Shown here in pieces: positions 1-7,727 of a DNA stretch of 25,951 nucleotides. The notes beneath the pieces are model-generated. The model had not been told where the DNA came from, did no database searches, and saw only the letters and a program-made list of their open reading frames with translations. The stretch's first letter is position 1; every line of letters begins with the position of its first letter. Source of the stretch: Marivivens sp. (lineage in GTDB: Bacteria; Pseudomonadota; Alphaproteobacteria; Rhodobacterales; Rhodobacteraceae); assembly GCA_024642185.1 (NCBI GenBank), contig JAHEBR010000008.1, positions 1-25,951 on the forward strand. The letters are read 5' to 3'. A program made the translations under genes and the position numbers.

Positions 1-1197
1 GTGCTGTTCGTCGATCACCGCAAGGCGCAGATCGTGAAACTCGACATCCTTCTGGAAGACGGCATGGGTGCCGACGAGAATGCCGATCTCGCCCGAGGCC
101 AAGGCCACCAGTTTCGCGCTGCGCTCGCTGCCCTTGTCGCGCCCGGTCAGGATCTCGATCCGAACCCCCGCTGCCGCCGCAAAGCCCTTGAGCCCGTCGA
201 AATGCTGGCGTGCGAGGATCTCGGTGGGCGCCATCATCACCCCCTGCCCGCCCGCCTCGACCGCCCGCAAAAGCGCCATCAGCGCCACCAGCGTCTTGCC
301 CGAGCCCACATCGCCCTGCAAAAGCCGGTTCATCCGCGCCGTATCGGCCATATCCGCGGAAATCTCTTCGACCGCGCGGGATTGCGCGGCCGTCGGCGTA
401 TAGGGCAGCGCGGCGAGAACCTTGGCCCTCAGTCGCCCGTCTCCCGCCGAAACCCGCCCCTTGCCGCGCCGGACAACGGCGCGGGCCAGCGCAAGGGTGA
501 CCTGATGTGCGAAGAACTCGTCATAGGCGAGGCGCTGTCGGGCCGGATGGTGCGGCGAGAGGTCGGCGGTCGATCCCGGCCTATGCACCTCGGTTAGGGC
601 CACGCGCCAGTCGGGCCATCCTTCACGCGCCTTCAGCGCCGGATCAATCCATTCTGCCAATAGCGGCGCCATCCCGAGGGCGCTGCGCGAGGCCTTGAAC
701 ATCAGCTTCTGCGTCACCCCGGCCGTCAGCGGATAGACCGGCTCGAAAGTTGGCATCTCCTCGGCCTCATCAAGCGGCAAGATGTGATCGGGATGGGTCA
801 TCTGAGCAACGCCATCGAAAAGCTCGATCTTGCCAGAGACAACACGCCGCTCGCCCACTGGCAGAAGCTTTTTCAGATAGTCGGCACGGGCATGGAAGAA
901 GACGAGCTGAAACGAGGTTTTTGCGTCGTTCACCGTGATCCGGTAGGGGCGGCCCTTGCCATGCGGCGGATAATGCGCGGCGACAGTGATCTCGACCGTG
1001 GCAACGGCGGGCAAGATCACCTCGGTGATCGAGGCACGGCGATGCCGGTCGATCCCGCTATAGGGCAGCATAAACAGAAGATCGCGGGGTTTCTCGATGT
1101 CGATCGCCGCCAGCAACTGCGCGGTTTTCGGCCCGACGCCGTCCAGCGCCTGCAAGGCCCCAAAGAGCGGCCAGAGGGCTTCGGGCCGGCCCTTCAT
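1..1197 (-). CDS. recG: ATP-dependent DNA helicase RecG, N-terminal part (gene runs off the left edge)
   Basis: RecG remodels stalled replication forks and branched recombination intermediates, driving fork regression and branch migration with ATP. The window holds the first 399 codons; the family is about 690-700 residues, so roughly 300 C-terminal residues lie outside. Visible are the N-terminal wedge/OB region (about residues 1-230), the helicase Walker A motif GDVGSGKT at 295-302, a PTEILA motif near 324-329, a TGRDKG stretch near 351-356, and the Walker B DEQH at 396-399, right at the window edge. The ATG at 1195-1197 overlaps the ligA stop by 4 bp (ATGA), so translation is probably coupled to ligA and the two repair genes are likely co-transcribed. 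DEQH together with the wedge-like N-terminus separates RecG from PriA and Mfd. Confidence 0.95.
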   Translation of the reverse strand, partial: MKGRPEALWPLFGALQALDGVGPKTAQLLAAIDIEKPRDLLFMLPYSGIDRHRRASITEVILPAVATVEITVAAHYPPHGKGRPYRITVNDAKTSFQLVFFHARADYLKKLLPVGERRVVSGKIELFDGVAQMTHPDHILPLDEAEEMPTFEPVYPLTAGVTQKLMFKASRSALGMAPLLAEWIDPALKAREGWPDWRVALTEVHRPGSTADLSPHHPARQRLAYDEFFAHQVTLALARAVVRRGKGRVSAGDGRLRAKVLAALPYTPTAAQSRAVEEISADMADTARMNRLLQGDVGSGKTLVALMALLRAVEAGGQGVMMAPTEILARQHFDGLKGFAAAAGVRIEILTGRDKGSERSAKLVALASGEIGILVGTHAVFQKDVEFHDLRLAVIDEQH

Positions 1198-3359
1198 GCC
1201 CCACCGATGAGCGCAAGCCAGCCATCTTCGTCGATCGTCTCGATGCCGAGATCAACCGCTTTCTTGGCTTTCGATCCTGCACCAGGCCCCGCCACCACCA
1301 GATCGGTCTTGGCGCTGACGCTGCCTGCGACCTTGGCGCCAAGCGCCTCGGCACGGGCTTTGGCTTCTGCGCGGCTCATCTTTTCAAGGGTGCCGGTGAA
1401 TACGATGGTCTTGCCCGCGACAGGGCTGTCGTCGGCCACCACGCGGCGGCTTTCTTGCACGTCGAGTTGTGCCACAAGCCGATCAATCGAGGCGCGTTCG
1501 GCCTCTTGCTGCATCGTCGTCACGAGAGAGGCCGCCATCACGGCGCCAACGCCATCGATGCCGGTGAGATCATCCCATTCTGCGCCGTCACCTATTTGGG
1601 CGGCTGTCATCGCGGCCTCGAAGGCGGGCCAAGTCTCATAGTGGGTGGCGATGATTGCCGAACCGGTTTCACCAAGATGGCGAATGCCAAGCGCGAAAAG
1701 GAGCTTCGAAAGAGGGATCCGCCGCCTCTCTTCAATCGCGGCGAAGAGTTTCTTTGCACTTCGTTCGCCAAAGCCATCACGATTGGATAGCTTGGCCAGG
1801 TTTGCCTGATCGCGCGCCGCGAGGGTGAAGATATCCGCAGGTTCGCGGATCGGCAGAAGATCGTCCGCGAAGAACATCTCGATCTGTTTGGCGCCCAAGC
1901 CTTCGATATCAAAGGCGCCGCGGCTGACAAAATGCTTGAGCTTCTCGACCGCCTGTGCAGGGCAGATAAGACCGCCGGTGCAGCGGTGGATGGCATCGCC
2001 CGGTTCGCGCAGGGCGACCGAGCCGCATTCGGGGCAATGCTGGGGGAATATGTAGGGTTTTGATTCCGCCGATCGACGTGCAAAATCCACATCCTTGATC
2101 TTGGGGATCACATCGCCCGCGCGATAGACCTGCACCCAGTCGCCCACCCGGATATCCCGCCCCTCGCGGATTAGCGCGCCGTTGGAATCGCGGCCGGCGA
2201 TATAGTCTTCGTTATGCAGCGTGGCATTGGAGACAACCACCCCGCCAACAGTGATCGGCCGAAGCCGCGCGACAGGGCTCAACGCGCCGGTGCGGCCCAC
2301 CTGAATGTCGATCGCCTCGAGCACAGTCCAGGCAAGCTCGGCCGGAAACTTGTGGGCAATGGCCCAGCGGGGCGTGGTCGAGCGAAACCCGAGGCGTTCC
2401 TGAAGGCGCAGATCGTCGACCTTGTAGACCACGCCGTCGATATCATAGCCAAGCGTGGCGCGGCGGGCCTCGATGTCTTCGTAATGACGAATGAGATCTG
2501 CAGTGCAGTCGAGGCGCACCGTGAGCGGGTTGGTCTGAAAACCAAGTTGCGAAAGACGCTTGATCGCCCCCATTTGGGCCGTGGCGAGCGGCTCGGACAG
2601 CTCACCCCAGGCATAGGCGAAGAACCGCAACGGGCGATCGCGGGTGATTTCGGGATCGAGCTGGCGCAGGCTGCCGGCGGCGGCGTTGCGCGGATTGGCG
2701 AAGGTCTTACCGCCAGCGGCCTCTTGCCTGGCGTTAAGCGCGGCAAAATCGGCGTGGCTCATATAGACCTCGCCCCGCACCTCAAGGATTTCGGGCGCAC
2801 CGGCAAGGGTTTGCGGAATGTCGGCAATGGTCAGGGCGTTGGCGGTCACGTTTTCGCCCACCTCACCATCGCCGCGAGTGGCCGCCTGCACGAGCCGGCC
2901 ACTTTCGTAGCGCAGCGAAAGCGACAACCCGTCGATTTTGGGCTCGGCCGTATAGCCGAGTGGCGCACCGTCAGACAGCCCAAGAAACCGGCGAATGCGC
3001 TGGTCGAACTCAGTTACTTCCTCGTCGTCAAACGCATTTTCGAGGCTGAGCATCCGCACCGCATGGCGGACTTTGCCAAAACCGTCCGAGACCGCCGCTC
3101 CAACCTGTTCACTCGGGCTGTCAGGGCGTTTGAGTTCGGGAAACCGTTTCTCGATCTCCGCGTTTCGCCGCTTCAGGGCGTCATAGGCGGCGTCGGAAAT
3201 GTCCGGCGCATCCTCGGTGTGATAGGCACGATTTGCAGCCGCAAGCGCTCCGGCAAGGCGGACCAACTCTGCTTGGGCTTGCGCGACCGACAACTGATCA
3301 ACAGCCGTATCAGCCGCGGCGCCTGCACCCTGTGACTTGTCCTGTTCCGTCTCGCGCAC
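1194..3359 (-). CDS. ligA: NAD-dependent DNA ligase LigA
   Basis: LigA seals nicks in duplex DNA during replication and repair, using NAD+ to adenylate itself. The 721-residue product has the complete family layout. The Ia domain is at about 25-95. The adenylation domain carries the KxDG motif KIDG with nucleophile Lys141. After the OB fold comes a four-cysteine zinc finger (Cys442, Cys445, Cys460, Cys466), then helix-hairpin-helix repeats and a C-terminal BRCT domain (about 645-721). The start is a GTG at 3357-3359 with GGGGA a few bases upstream; no in-frame ATG lies closer to the conserved region. It ends 4 bp into recG and lies 68 bp downstream of ctrA on the same strand, with no clear terminator between, so read-through from ctrA is possible. 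The length is slightly above the usual 670-700 because of an Ala/Gln-rich N-terminus. Confidence 0.97.
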   Translation of the reverse strand: MRETEQDKSQGAGAAADTAVDQLSVAQAQAELVRLAGALAAANRAYHTEDAPDISDAAYDALKRRNAEIEKRFPELKRPDSPSEQVGAAVSDGFGKVRHAVRMLSLENAFDDEEVTEFDQRIRRFLGLSDGAPLGYTAEPKIDGLSLSLRYESGRLVQAATRGDGEVGENVTANALTIADIPQTLAGAPEILEVRGEVYMSHADFAALNARQEAAGGKTFANPRNAAAGSLRQLDPEITRDRPLRFFAYAWGELSEPLATAQMGAIKRLSQLGFQTNPLTVRLDCTADLIRHYEDIEARRATLGYDIDGVVYKVDDLRLQERLGFRSTTPRWAIAHKFPAELAWTVLEAIDIQVGRTGALSPVARLRPITVGGVVVSNATLHNEDYIAGRDSNGALIREGRDIRVGDWVQVYRAGDVIPKIKDVDFARRSAESKPYIFPQHCPECGSVALREPGDAIHRCTGGLICPAQAVEKLKHFVSRGAFDIEGLGAKQIEMFFADDLLPIREPADIFTLAARDQANLAKLSNRDGFGERSAKKLFAAIEERRRIPLSKLLFALGIRHLGETGSAIIATHYETWPAFEAAMTAAQIGDGAEWDDLTGIDGVGAVMAASLVTTMQQEAERASIDRLVAQLDVQESRRVVADDSPVAGKTIVFTGTLEKMSRAEAKARAEALGAKVAGSVSAKTDLVVAGPGAGSKAKKAVDLGIETIDEDGWLALIGGA

Positions 3360-3427
3360 GTCGTCCCCGAAAGCCGCTGAACCCGTTCCAGACGACTCTT
3401 AGGCGGCGATACGACCCGCGTCCAGCC

Positions 3428-4141
3428 TCAGGCGCCGACAGCGATACGCTCTGCCTGACGTCCCCTTTCGGGATCGCGCAGGACATATCCGCGCCCCCAG
3501 ACTGTTTCGATATGGTTGTCCCCACCCGTTGCTTCCGAGAGTTTCTTTCGAAGCTTGCAGATGAACACATCAATAATCTTCAGTTCAGGCTCGTCCATCC
3601 CGCCATAGAGATGGTTGAGGAACATCTCCTTTGTCAGAGTCGTGCCTTTGCGAAGGCTCAGAAGCTCGAGCATTTGATATTCCTTGCCGGTCAAATGCAC
3701 CGGCATCCCGCCGACATCGACGGTCTTTGCATCGAGATTGACCGCGATTCGGCCCGTGTTGATGATGGATTGAGAGTGCCCTTTCGAGCGTCGGATAATT
3801 GCGTGAATGCGCGCTACAAGTTCGTCGCGATGGAAAGGTTTGGTCATATAGTCATCTGCACCAAAGCCAAAACCGCGCAGCTTGCTTTCTGTGCCACTCT
3901 CTCCCGTGAGGATGAGGATCGGGGTCTCGACTCGTGCCATCCGAAGCTGTCGCAGAACTTCATGCCCGCTCATGTCCGGCAAATGTAGGTCGAGAAGGAT
4001 CAGGTCATAGTCGTAAAGTTTGGCCAGATCGATCCCCTCTTCGCCGAGGTCCGTCGCATAGACGTTTAGATTGGCGTGAGTAAGCATCATTTCGATGCTC
4101 TTCGATGTTGTCGGATCATCCTCCACCAACAAGATGCGCAT
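3428..4141 (-). CDS. ctrA: Cell-cycle response regulator CtrA
   Basis: CtrA is the OmpR-class master regulator of alphaproteobacteria; in Rhodobacterales it mainly governs motility, gene-transfer-agent and related genes. The 237-residue product has a receiver domain (about 1-115) with acidic residues Glu7, Asp8, Asp9, phospho-acceptor Asp51 and a conserved Lys in the DDYMTKPF segment. The C-terminal winged-helix domain (about 125-230) contains LTGKEYQMLELL and the GRGYVLRDPE segment typical of CtrA. The open frame extends 19 codons further upstream, but I chose the ATG at 4139-4141: it begins directly with MRILLVEDD, matches CtrA length, and has a strong GGAGG Shine-Dalgarno at 4149-4153. A CtrA-like box lies about 50 bp upstream, suggesting autoregulation. 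The C-terminus ends Val-Gly-Ala rather than the Ala-Ala that supports ClpXP turnover in Caulobacter. Confidence 0.97.
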   Translation of the reverse strand: MRILLVEDDPTTSKSIEMMLTHANLNVYATDLGEEGIDLAKLYDYDLILLDLHLPDMSGHEVLRQLRMARVETPILILTGESGTESKLRGFGFGADDYMTKPFHRDELVARIHAIIRRSKGHSQSIINTGRIAVNLDAKTVDVGGMPVHLTGKEYQMLELLSLRKGTTLTKEMFLNHLYGGMDEPELKIIDVFICKLRKKLSEATGGDNHIETVWGRGYVLRDPERGRQAERIAVGA

Positions 4142-4148
4142 TTTCGGG

Positions 4149-4153
4149 CCTCC
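4149..4153 (-). promoter_or_regulatory. Shine-Dalgarno of ctrA
   Basis: On the minus strand GGAGG lies 7 bases before the ATG at 4141. It fixes the ctrA start at MRILL rather than the longer open frame that begins within the CtrA-like box region. Confidence 0.8.
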
Positions 4154-4172
4154 GCACAGTAACGATGCATTC

Positions 4173-4205
4173 AGGATAGAGCGAGATTGGTTAATCACCC
4201 GTTAC
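4173..4205 (-). promoter_or_regulatory. CtrA-like box and possible -10 in the ctrA promoter
   Basis: Seen: TTAA (4191-4194), seven bases, TTAC (4202-4205) on the plus strand. This is the CtrA consensus TTAA-N7-TTAA with one mismatch; on the minus strand it reads GTAA-N7-TTAA. Twelve bases downstream towards ctrA is TATCCT (4173-4178, minus strand), a 4/6 match to a -10. Known: CtrA-activated promoters usually carry the box at the -35 position. Inferred: CtrA autoregulates here. No GANTC (CcrM methylation) site is present in 4142-4232. Confidence 0.55.
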
Positions 4206-4232
4206 CGTAGCGGAAATTGAAACAAAGACAAT

Positions 4233-4511
4233 CTAAGGTTGTCGGTATTTTTGAATGGCTGTTGTTTTGAGCGCATCTTCTCCGTGATCGGCAACGGCAC
4301 GCACCCACGCCATGAACTCGTCTTCGGATAGCCCATAGGCCTCAAGCGCGTCTTCGATCTCGATCAGCCCGTGCGCAACGGCCCTGACAACGGCGGCTTT
4401 CCGTGAGGCAACCCAACGTCTGGTATCAACGGCGGGCAAATCTGCCAGGCTCATCAATGTTCCGTCAGGCAACCGTACCGAGCGCGGCCCCTTTGTTTTC
4501 TTGATATACAT
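4233..4511 (-). CDS. sciP: SciP, small CtrA inhibitory protein (DUF1153)
   Basis: SciP in Caulobacter binds CtrA and blocks its transcriptional activation, and it may also contact DNA. The 92-residue product matches the DUF1153 family along its length: an N-terminal basic stretch, LPDGTLMSLADLP (about 14-26), the TRRWVASRKA segment (about 30-39), a helix-turn-helix-like region (VVRAVAHGLI, then EDALEAYGLSEDEFMAW), and a C-terminal end TAIQKYRQP. A GTG start 7 codons upstream (4532) is possible, but the ATG at 4511 begins where family members begin. Its stop lies 91 bp from the ctrA start on the same strand, with a CtrA-like box between the genes and another upstream of sciP. The adjacency of inhibitor and target supports a shared regulatory role. 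The assignment rests on remembered family features, not a search. Confidence 0.88.
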   Translation of the reverse strand: MYIKKTKGPRSVRLPDGTLMSLADLPAVDTRRWVASRKAAVVRAVAHGLIEIEDALEAYGLSEDEFMAWVRAVADHGEDALKTTAIQKYRQP

Positions 4512-4556
4512 TTCACACCCCAGTGTTCCCACGATGCAGAACCTGAGGGTCGGGAT

Positions 4557-4571
4557 TTAAGGACCGGTGAA
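4557..4571 (-). promoter_or_regulatory. CtrA-like box upstream of sciP
   Basis: Seen: TTAA (4557-4560), seven bases, TGAA (4568-4571); on the minus strand this is TTCA-N7-TTAA, one mismatch from the CtrA consensus. It lies about 45 bp before the sciP ATG and just outside the divergent mnmA promoter. Known: Caulobacter sciP is CtrA-activated. Inferred: the same holds here. A one-mismatch 8-bp motif also arises by chance, so confidence is moderate. Confidence 0.42.
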
Positions 4572-4579
4572 ACCGCCCC

Positions 4580-4607
4580 TTGAGAGTGCTTCGTATTTTC
4601 CTATATT
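4580..4607 (+). promoter_or_regulatory. Sigma70-like promoter of mnmA
   Basis: A -35 TTGAGA (4580-4585) and a -10 TATATT (4602-4607) are separated by 16 bp, each one base from consensus. Transcription would start near 4614, leaving a leader of about 25 nt before the ATG at 4639. This excludes the upstream in-frame ATG at 4567 as the start. Confidence 0.6.
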
Positions 4608-4638
4608 CCGGCAGACCTCAGTAACCGTCCGGAAACCC

Positions 4639-5775
4639 ATGCCCAACGCGCACCCGATCAATTCGCTTGGCTTCGCCAAGCCGCCCAGCGAGACGCGCGT
4701 CGTTGTCGCCATGTCGGGCGGCGTCGATAGCTCTGTCGTGGCCGCACAGCTCGCCGAAGAGGGCTATGACGTGGTGGGCGTGACGCTCCAGCTCTACGAT
4801 CACGGGGCGGCGCTCGCCAAAAAGGGCGCCTGCTGTGCGGGGCAGGATATCCACGATGCCCGCCGTGTGGCCGAGGCGATGGGATTTCCCCACTACGTCC
4901 TCGACTATGAAAACATCTTCAAGGACGCGGTGATCGACGAGTTCGCCGACAGCTATCTGGCGGGCGCAACGCCCGTCCCCTGCATCCGCTGCAACGAGCG
5001 GGTCAAGTTCAAGGATCTGCTGGCAACGGCCCGCGATCTCGAGGCCGATTGCATGGCCACGGGCCATTACATCCAGCGCAAACTCGGCGCGGGGCCGGAG
5101 TTGCATTGCGCGGCCGATGCCAATCGCGATCAGAGCTATTTCCTCTTTTCGACCACCCCCGAACAGCTCGATTTCCTGCGCTTCCCCTTGGGCCACCTGC
5201 CCTCGAAGGACGCGACCCGCAAGCTTGCCGCCAAGTACGGGCTCGCGGTCGCTGACAAGCCCGACAGTCAGGACATCTGCTTTGTGCCGAACGGCAATTA
5301 CGCCTCGGTGATCGAAAAGCTGCGCCCCGGCGCGGCGGAGCCGGGCGAGATTGTCGACGTCGAGGGCAACGTTCTGGGCACCCATCGCGGTGTGATCCAC
5401 TACACCATCGGCCAGCGGCGCGGCCTCGGCATCGGCGGGCTGGCCGATCCGCTCTATGTGGTGCGGCTCGATGTCGACAAGCGGCAGGTCGTCGTCGGCC
5501 CGAAAGACCTTCTGGCCACGCGGACCATCCCCGTGCGCGAGATCAACTGGCTTGGGGACGGCAAGTTCGCCGATCAGGCCGAGCGCGAGATTTCGGTGAA
5601 GGTCCGCTCGACCCGCCCGCCTGCGCCGGCGATCCTGCGGCCGATCTCGGAGACGGAAGCCGAAGTGGAACTCCTCACCGCCGAGGAAGGTGTCAGCCCC
5701 GGTCAGGCTTGTGTGTTCTATGAAACGGGTGGCAGCCGCATCCTTGGCGGCGGCTGGATCTGGAAGGGCCGCTAG
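4639..5775 (+). CDS. mnmA: tRNA-specific 2-thiouridylase MnmA
   Basis: MnmA adenylates and then thiolates U34 of Lys, Glu and Gln tRNAs, accepting sulfur from the cysteine desulfurase relay. The 378-residue product shows the PP-loop SGGVDSS at 26-32. The first catalytic cysteine is Cys118, in the PCIRCNE segment. The second is Cys214, in SQDICF. A TGHY motif is at 141-144, followed by the C-terminal beta domain with GQRRGLGIGG and a GQACVFYE segment near the end. The frame is open 24 codons further upstream, but the ATG at 4639 fits the promoter at 4580-4607 and family length. The gene is divergent from sciP and convergent with lpxB, so it appears to be a single-gene transcript. Its TAG stop (5773-5775) overlaps the opposing lpxB stop. 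Confidence 0.96.
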   Translation: MPNAHPINSLGFAKPPSETRVVVAMSGGVDSSVVAAQLAEEGYDVVGVTLQLYDHGAALAKKGACCAGQDIHDARRVAEAMGFPHYVLDYENIFKDAVIDEFADSYLAGATPVPCIRCNERVKFKDLLATARDLEADCMATGHYIQRKLGAGPELHCAADANRDQSYFLFSTTPEQLDFLRFPLGHLPSKDATRKLAAKYGLAVADKPDSQDICFVPNGNYASVIEKLRPGAAEPGEIVDVEGNVLGTHRGVIHYTIGQRRGLGIGGLADPLYVVRLDVDKRQVVVGPKDLLATRTIPVREINWLGDGKFADQAEREISVKVRSTRPPAPAILRPISETEAEVELLTAEEGVSPGQACVFYETGGSRILGGGWIWKGR

Positions 5776-6920
5776 AGCCGCTTCAAGATCGCCTTGGCAG
5801 CCCGAAGGCCGGGCGGCTCGCCGCCCTGCCCCAGCCGCTCCATCGTCAGGCGCATCGCCTCTTTCTGGGCCTTGGGATTGCGCAATACTTGTTCGAGTGC
5901 TTCTGCAATGGGCCCGGGACGGCAATCACTGCCGATAAACTCGGGGATTGTCCGGGTATCGCTGACAAGGTTCACAAGCGTGACCGTGTCGATCAGCAGC
6001 TTGTTCTTGATGATCCTGCGGCTCAGCCAGTTCATGTCATAGGCGATCACCATCGGCGTGCCCGAAGCGGCAAGCTCGAGCGAAACAGTCCCGGAAGCCG
6101 CAAGCGCCACATCTGCGGCGCGGAATGCGGCAAGTTTGGCACCCGAAAAACCGCTCTCACGTGTGGGATCGACAAGCACAGGCCGCACGGGCCAATGTGC
6201 AGTCAACTTGCGCACCAACCCCGCGACAGGCGCAGCGCAGGGCACGATGACCCGCATATCGGGATGCTTCTCGTGGAGTTTTGACAGTGCCGCGCCAAAA
6301 GTTCCGGTAAGGCGCGAGACCTCACTTCGCCTAGAGCCGGGAAGCGCCAGAACCAGCGGGCCCTGCTTCATACCCAATACGGTTCGCAGCGAGATTGCCT
6401 CTTCTTCCGTGCCGATCTTTTCGGCCACGACCGGGTGGCCGACAAAATCGCACTCCATCCCCGCCCTTTCCATATAGGGCGGCTCGAACGGGAACAGGGC
6501 AAGGACATGATCGACGAATTTCGCCATCCGCTCGGCCCGCTCCGGGCGCCAGGCCCAGACAGTTGGGGCGACATAGTGGACAGTTCGAATTTTGGCATTC
6601 CGTTCCTTGACCGCCGCAGCAACGCGCAGGCAGAAATCAGGGCTGTCGATGGTGATCAGAACATCCGGAGGATTGGCAAGGATTGCCTCCGTCAACTCGC
6701 GAATTCGGCGCTTGAGATGAAGATACTTGGGCAGGACCTCGACGATCCCCATAAGTGACAGCTCGTCCATCGCAAATCGGCTGCGCAGGCCCTGTTCTCG
6801 CATCTTCGGACCGCCAACGCCGTCGAAGCTCAGCTCCGCCATTTGTGAGCGCAGCCCAGCCATCAGCGCGCCGCCTAGTTTGTCGCCCGAGACCTCGCCC
6901 GCGATGATAAAGATCCGCAT
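5772..6920 (-). CDS. lpxB: Lipid-A-disaccharide synthase LpxB
   Basis: LpxB is the peripheral inner-membrane glycosyltransferase (GT19) that joins UDP-2,3-diacylglucosamine to lipid X, giving the lipid A disaccharide. The 382-residue product is family length. It begins with the AGEVSGD glycine motif (about 7-13) and carries GVGGPKM near 35-41. It continues with PTVWAWRPERA, FPFEPPYM, the FVGHPV segment, LPGSRRSEV and an SGTVSLELA stretch, all characteristic. Its ATG overlaps the lpxI stop by 1 bp (TGATG), which implies translational coupling to the enzyme that supplies its substrate. It is the last gene of the minus-strand envelope cluster. Its stop (5772-5774) overlaps the stop of convergent mnmA inside a CTAG palindrome, leaving no room for a dedicated intergenic terminator. 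Confidence 0.96.
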   Translation of the reverse strand: MRIFIIAGEVSGDKLGGALMAGLRSQMAELSFDGVGGPKMREQGLRSRFAMDELSLMGIVEVLPKYLHLKRRIRELTEAILANPPDVLITIDSPDFCLRVAAAVKERNAKIRTVHYVAPTVWAWRPERAERMAKFVDHVLALFPFEPPYMERAGMECDFVGHPVVAEKIGTEEEAISLRTVLGMKQGPLVLALPGSRRSEVSRLTGTFGAALSKLHEKHPDMRVIVPCAAPVAGLVRKLTAHWPVRPVLVDPTRESGFSGAKLAAFRAADVALAASGTVSLELAASGTPMVIAYDMNWLSRRIIKNKLLIDTVTLVNLVSDTRTIPEFIGSDCRPGPIAEALEQVLRNPKAQKEAMRLTMERLGQGGEPPGLRAAKAILKRL

Positions 6921-7723
6921 CAGACGTCCCCTACCCAGACCGAGACACCAAGCCGGTTGGCTTCACGCCTCAAGTGGTCAGCATCGAGGCACATCACCCC
7001 GCCCTCTTCAATCCAAATTCCGGTAATTCCCGCGCGCGAGGCCCCGATCACAGTCTCAGGACCGATGGCCGGCAGGTCGGCTCGCCGGTCCTGACCGATC
7101 TTGGGTGCTTTGCAGAACACCCCTCCTTCCGCCTTGGGTGGGTCAGAGAGCGACTTCAGCATAAAGTCTGTTCCCAGGCTTGCCTCCATCGCGAGAACTT
7201 GACCGTCACGAACAACGCAGGCCTGACCGATATCCGCCGGAGCAAGATCGTCGAGGTGTGCCTTGCCGCTTTTGGCATCGTCCTTCTGGGCAAAGCTGGG
7301 GACTGGGCCGGCAAGAAGCCCCATGCGCGGCAACAGATCGGGGGCAATCTCGTGTGCCGCCACGATCGCAAAACCGAACTCCTCAAAGATCGCGATGAGC
7401 GCCCGCAAGGTTCCATCGTCACCCATCTTCATAGCGGCCCCAAGGCGGGTAAAGAGCGGGGCCGTCGCCTGATCTATTTCCGCAGGATCAATCTCTGGCC
7501 TCAGAACCTTGCCCGCAAGGCAGACCTCATCAACCCCACGTTCCCGAAGCGCGGCCAGATGCGTTCCCAAATGCTCGAGGCGAAAGGAGATCTGCTCTAA
7601 CTCACTTGGAACCTGAGGTTCGAAACCCGCCATGTAGCAGATTATCGGCAGCTCACCCGTTTTCTCTAGCGCCTCGACGAGGAGACCAGGCAAAGCGCCA
7701 GTGCCTGCAAAGAGCGCCAGCAT
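6920..7723 (-). CDS. lpxI: UDP-2,3-diacylglucosamine pyrophosphatase LpxI (DUF1009)
   Basis: LpxI hydrolyses UDP-2,3-diacylglucosamine to lipid X, replacing the unrelated LpxH of enterobacteria; it is the usual form in alphaproteobacteria. The 267-residue product begins with the ALFAGTGALPGLL segment (about 3-15) and has a KVLRPE stretch near 72-77. The KMGDDG segment near 98-103 and the C-terminal GVMCLDADHL are also characteristic of this family. It lies exactly between lpxA (4-bp gap) and lpxB (1-bp overlap), the place expected for the missing lipid A step, which strongly supports the function. No signal peptide or clear membrane segment is visible, in line with a cytosolic enzyme working at the inner leaflet. 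Confidence 0.92.
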   Translation of the reverse strand: MLALFAGTGALPGLLVEALEKTGELPIICYMAGFEPQVPSELEQISFRLEHLGTHLAALRERGVDEVCLAGKVLRPEIDPAEIDQATAPLFTRLGAAMKMGDDGTLRALIAIFEEFGFAIVAAHEIAPDLLPRMGLLAGPVPSFAQKDDAKSGKAHLDDLAPADIGQACVVRDGQVLAMEASLGTDFMLKSLSDPPKAEGGVFCKAPKIGQDRRADLPAIGPETVIGASRAGITGIWIEEGGVMCLDADHLRREANRLGVSVWVGDV

Positions 7724-7727
7724 CGGT

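Noticed and set aside
2214..3335. 373-codon plus-strand frame opposite ligA
   Set aside because: LigA motifs (KIDG, zinc cysteines, BRCT) are on the minus strand; the plus frame has no supporting feature.
3360..3427. Terminator between ctrA and ligA
   Set aside because: I could find no stem with a following U-run in this 68-bp gap.
4233..4532. sciP starting at the upstream GTG (4532)
   Set aside because: The ATG at 4511 matches the usual DUF1153 N-terminus; the 7 extra residues add nothing recognisable.
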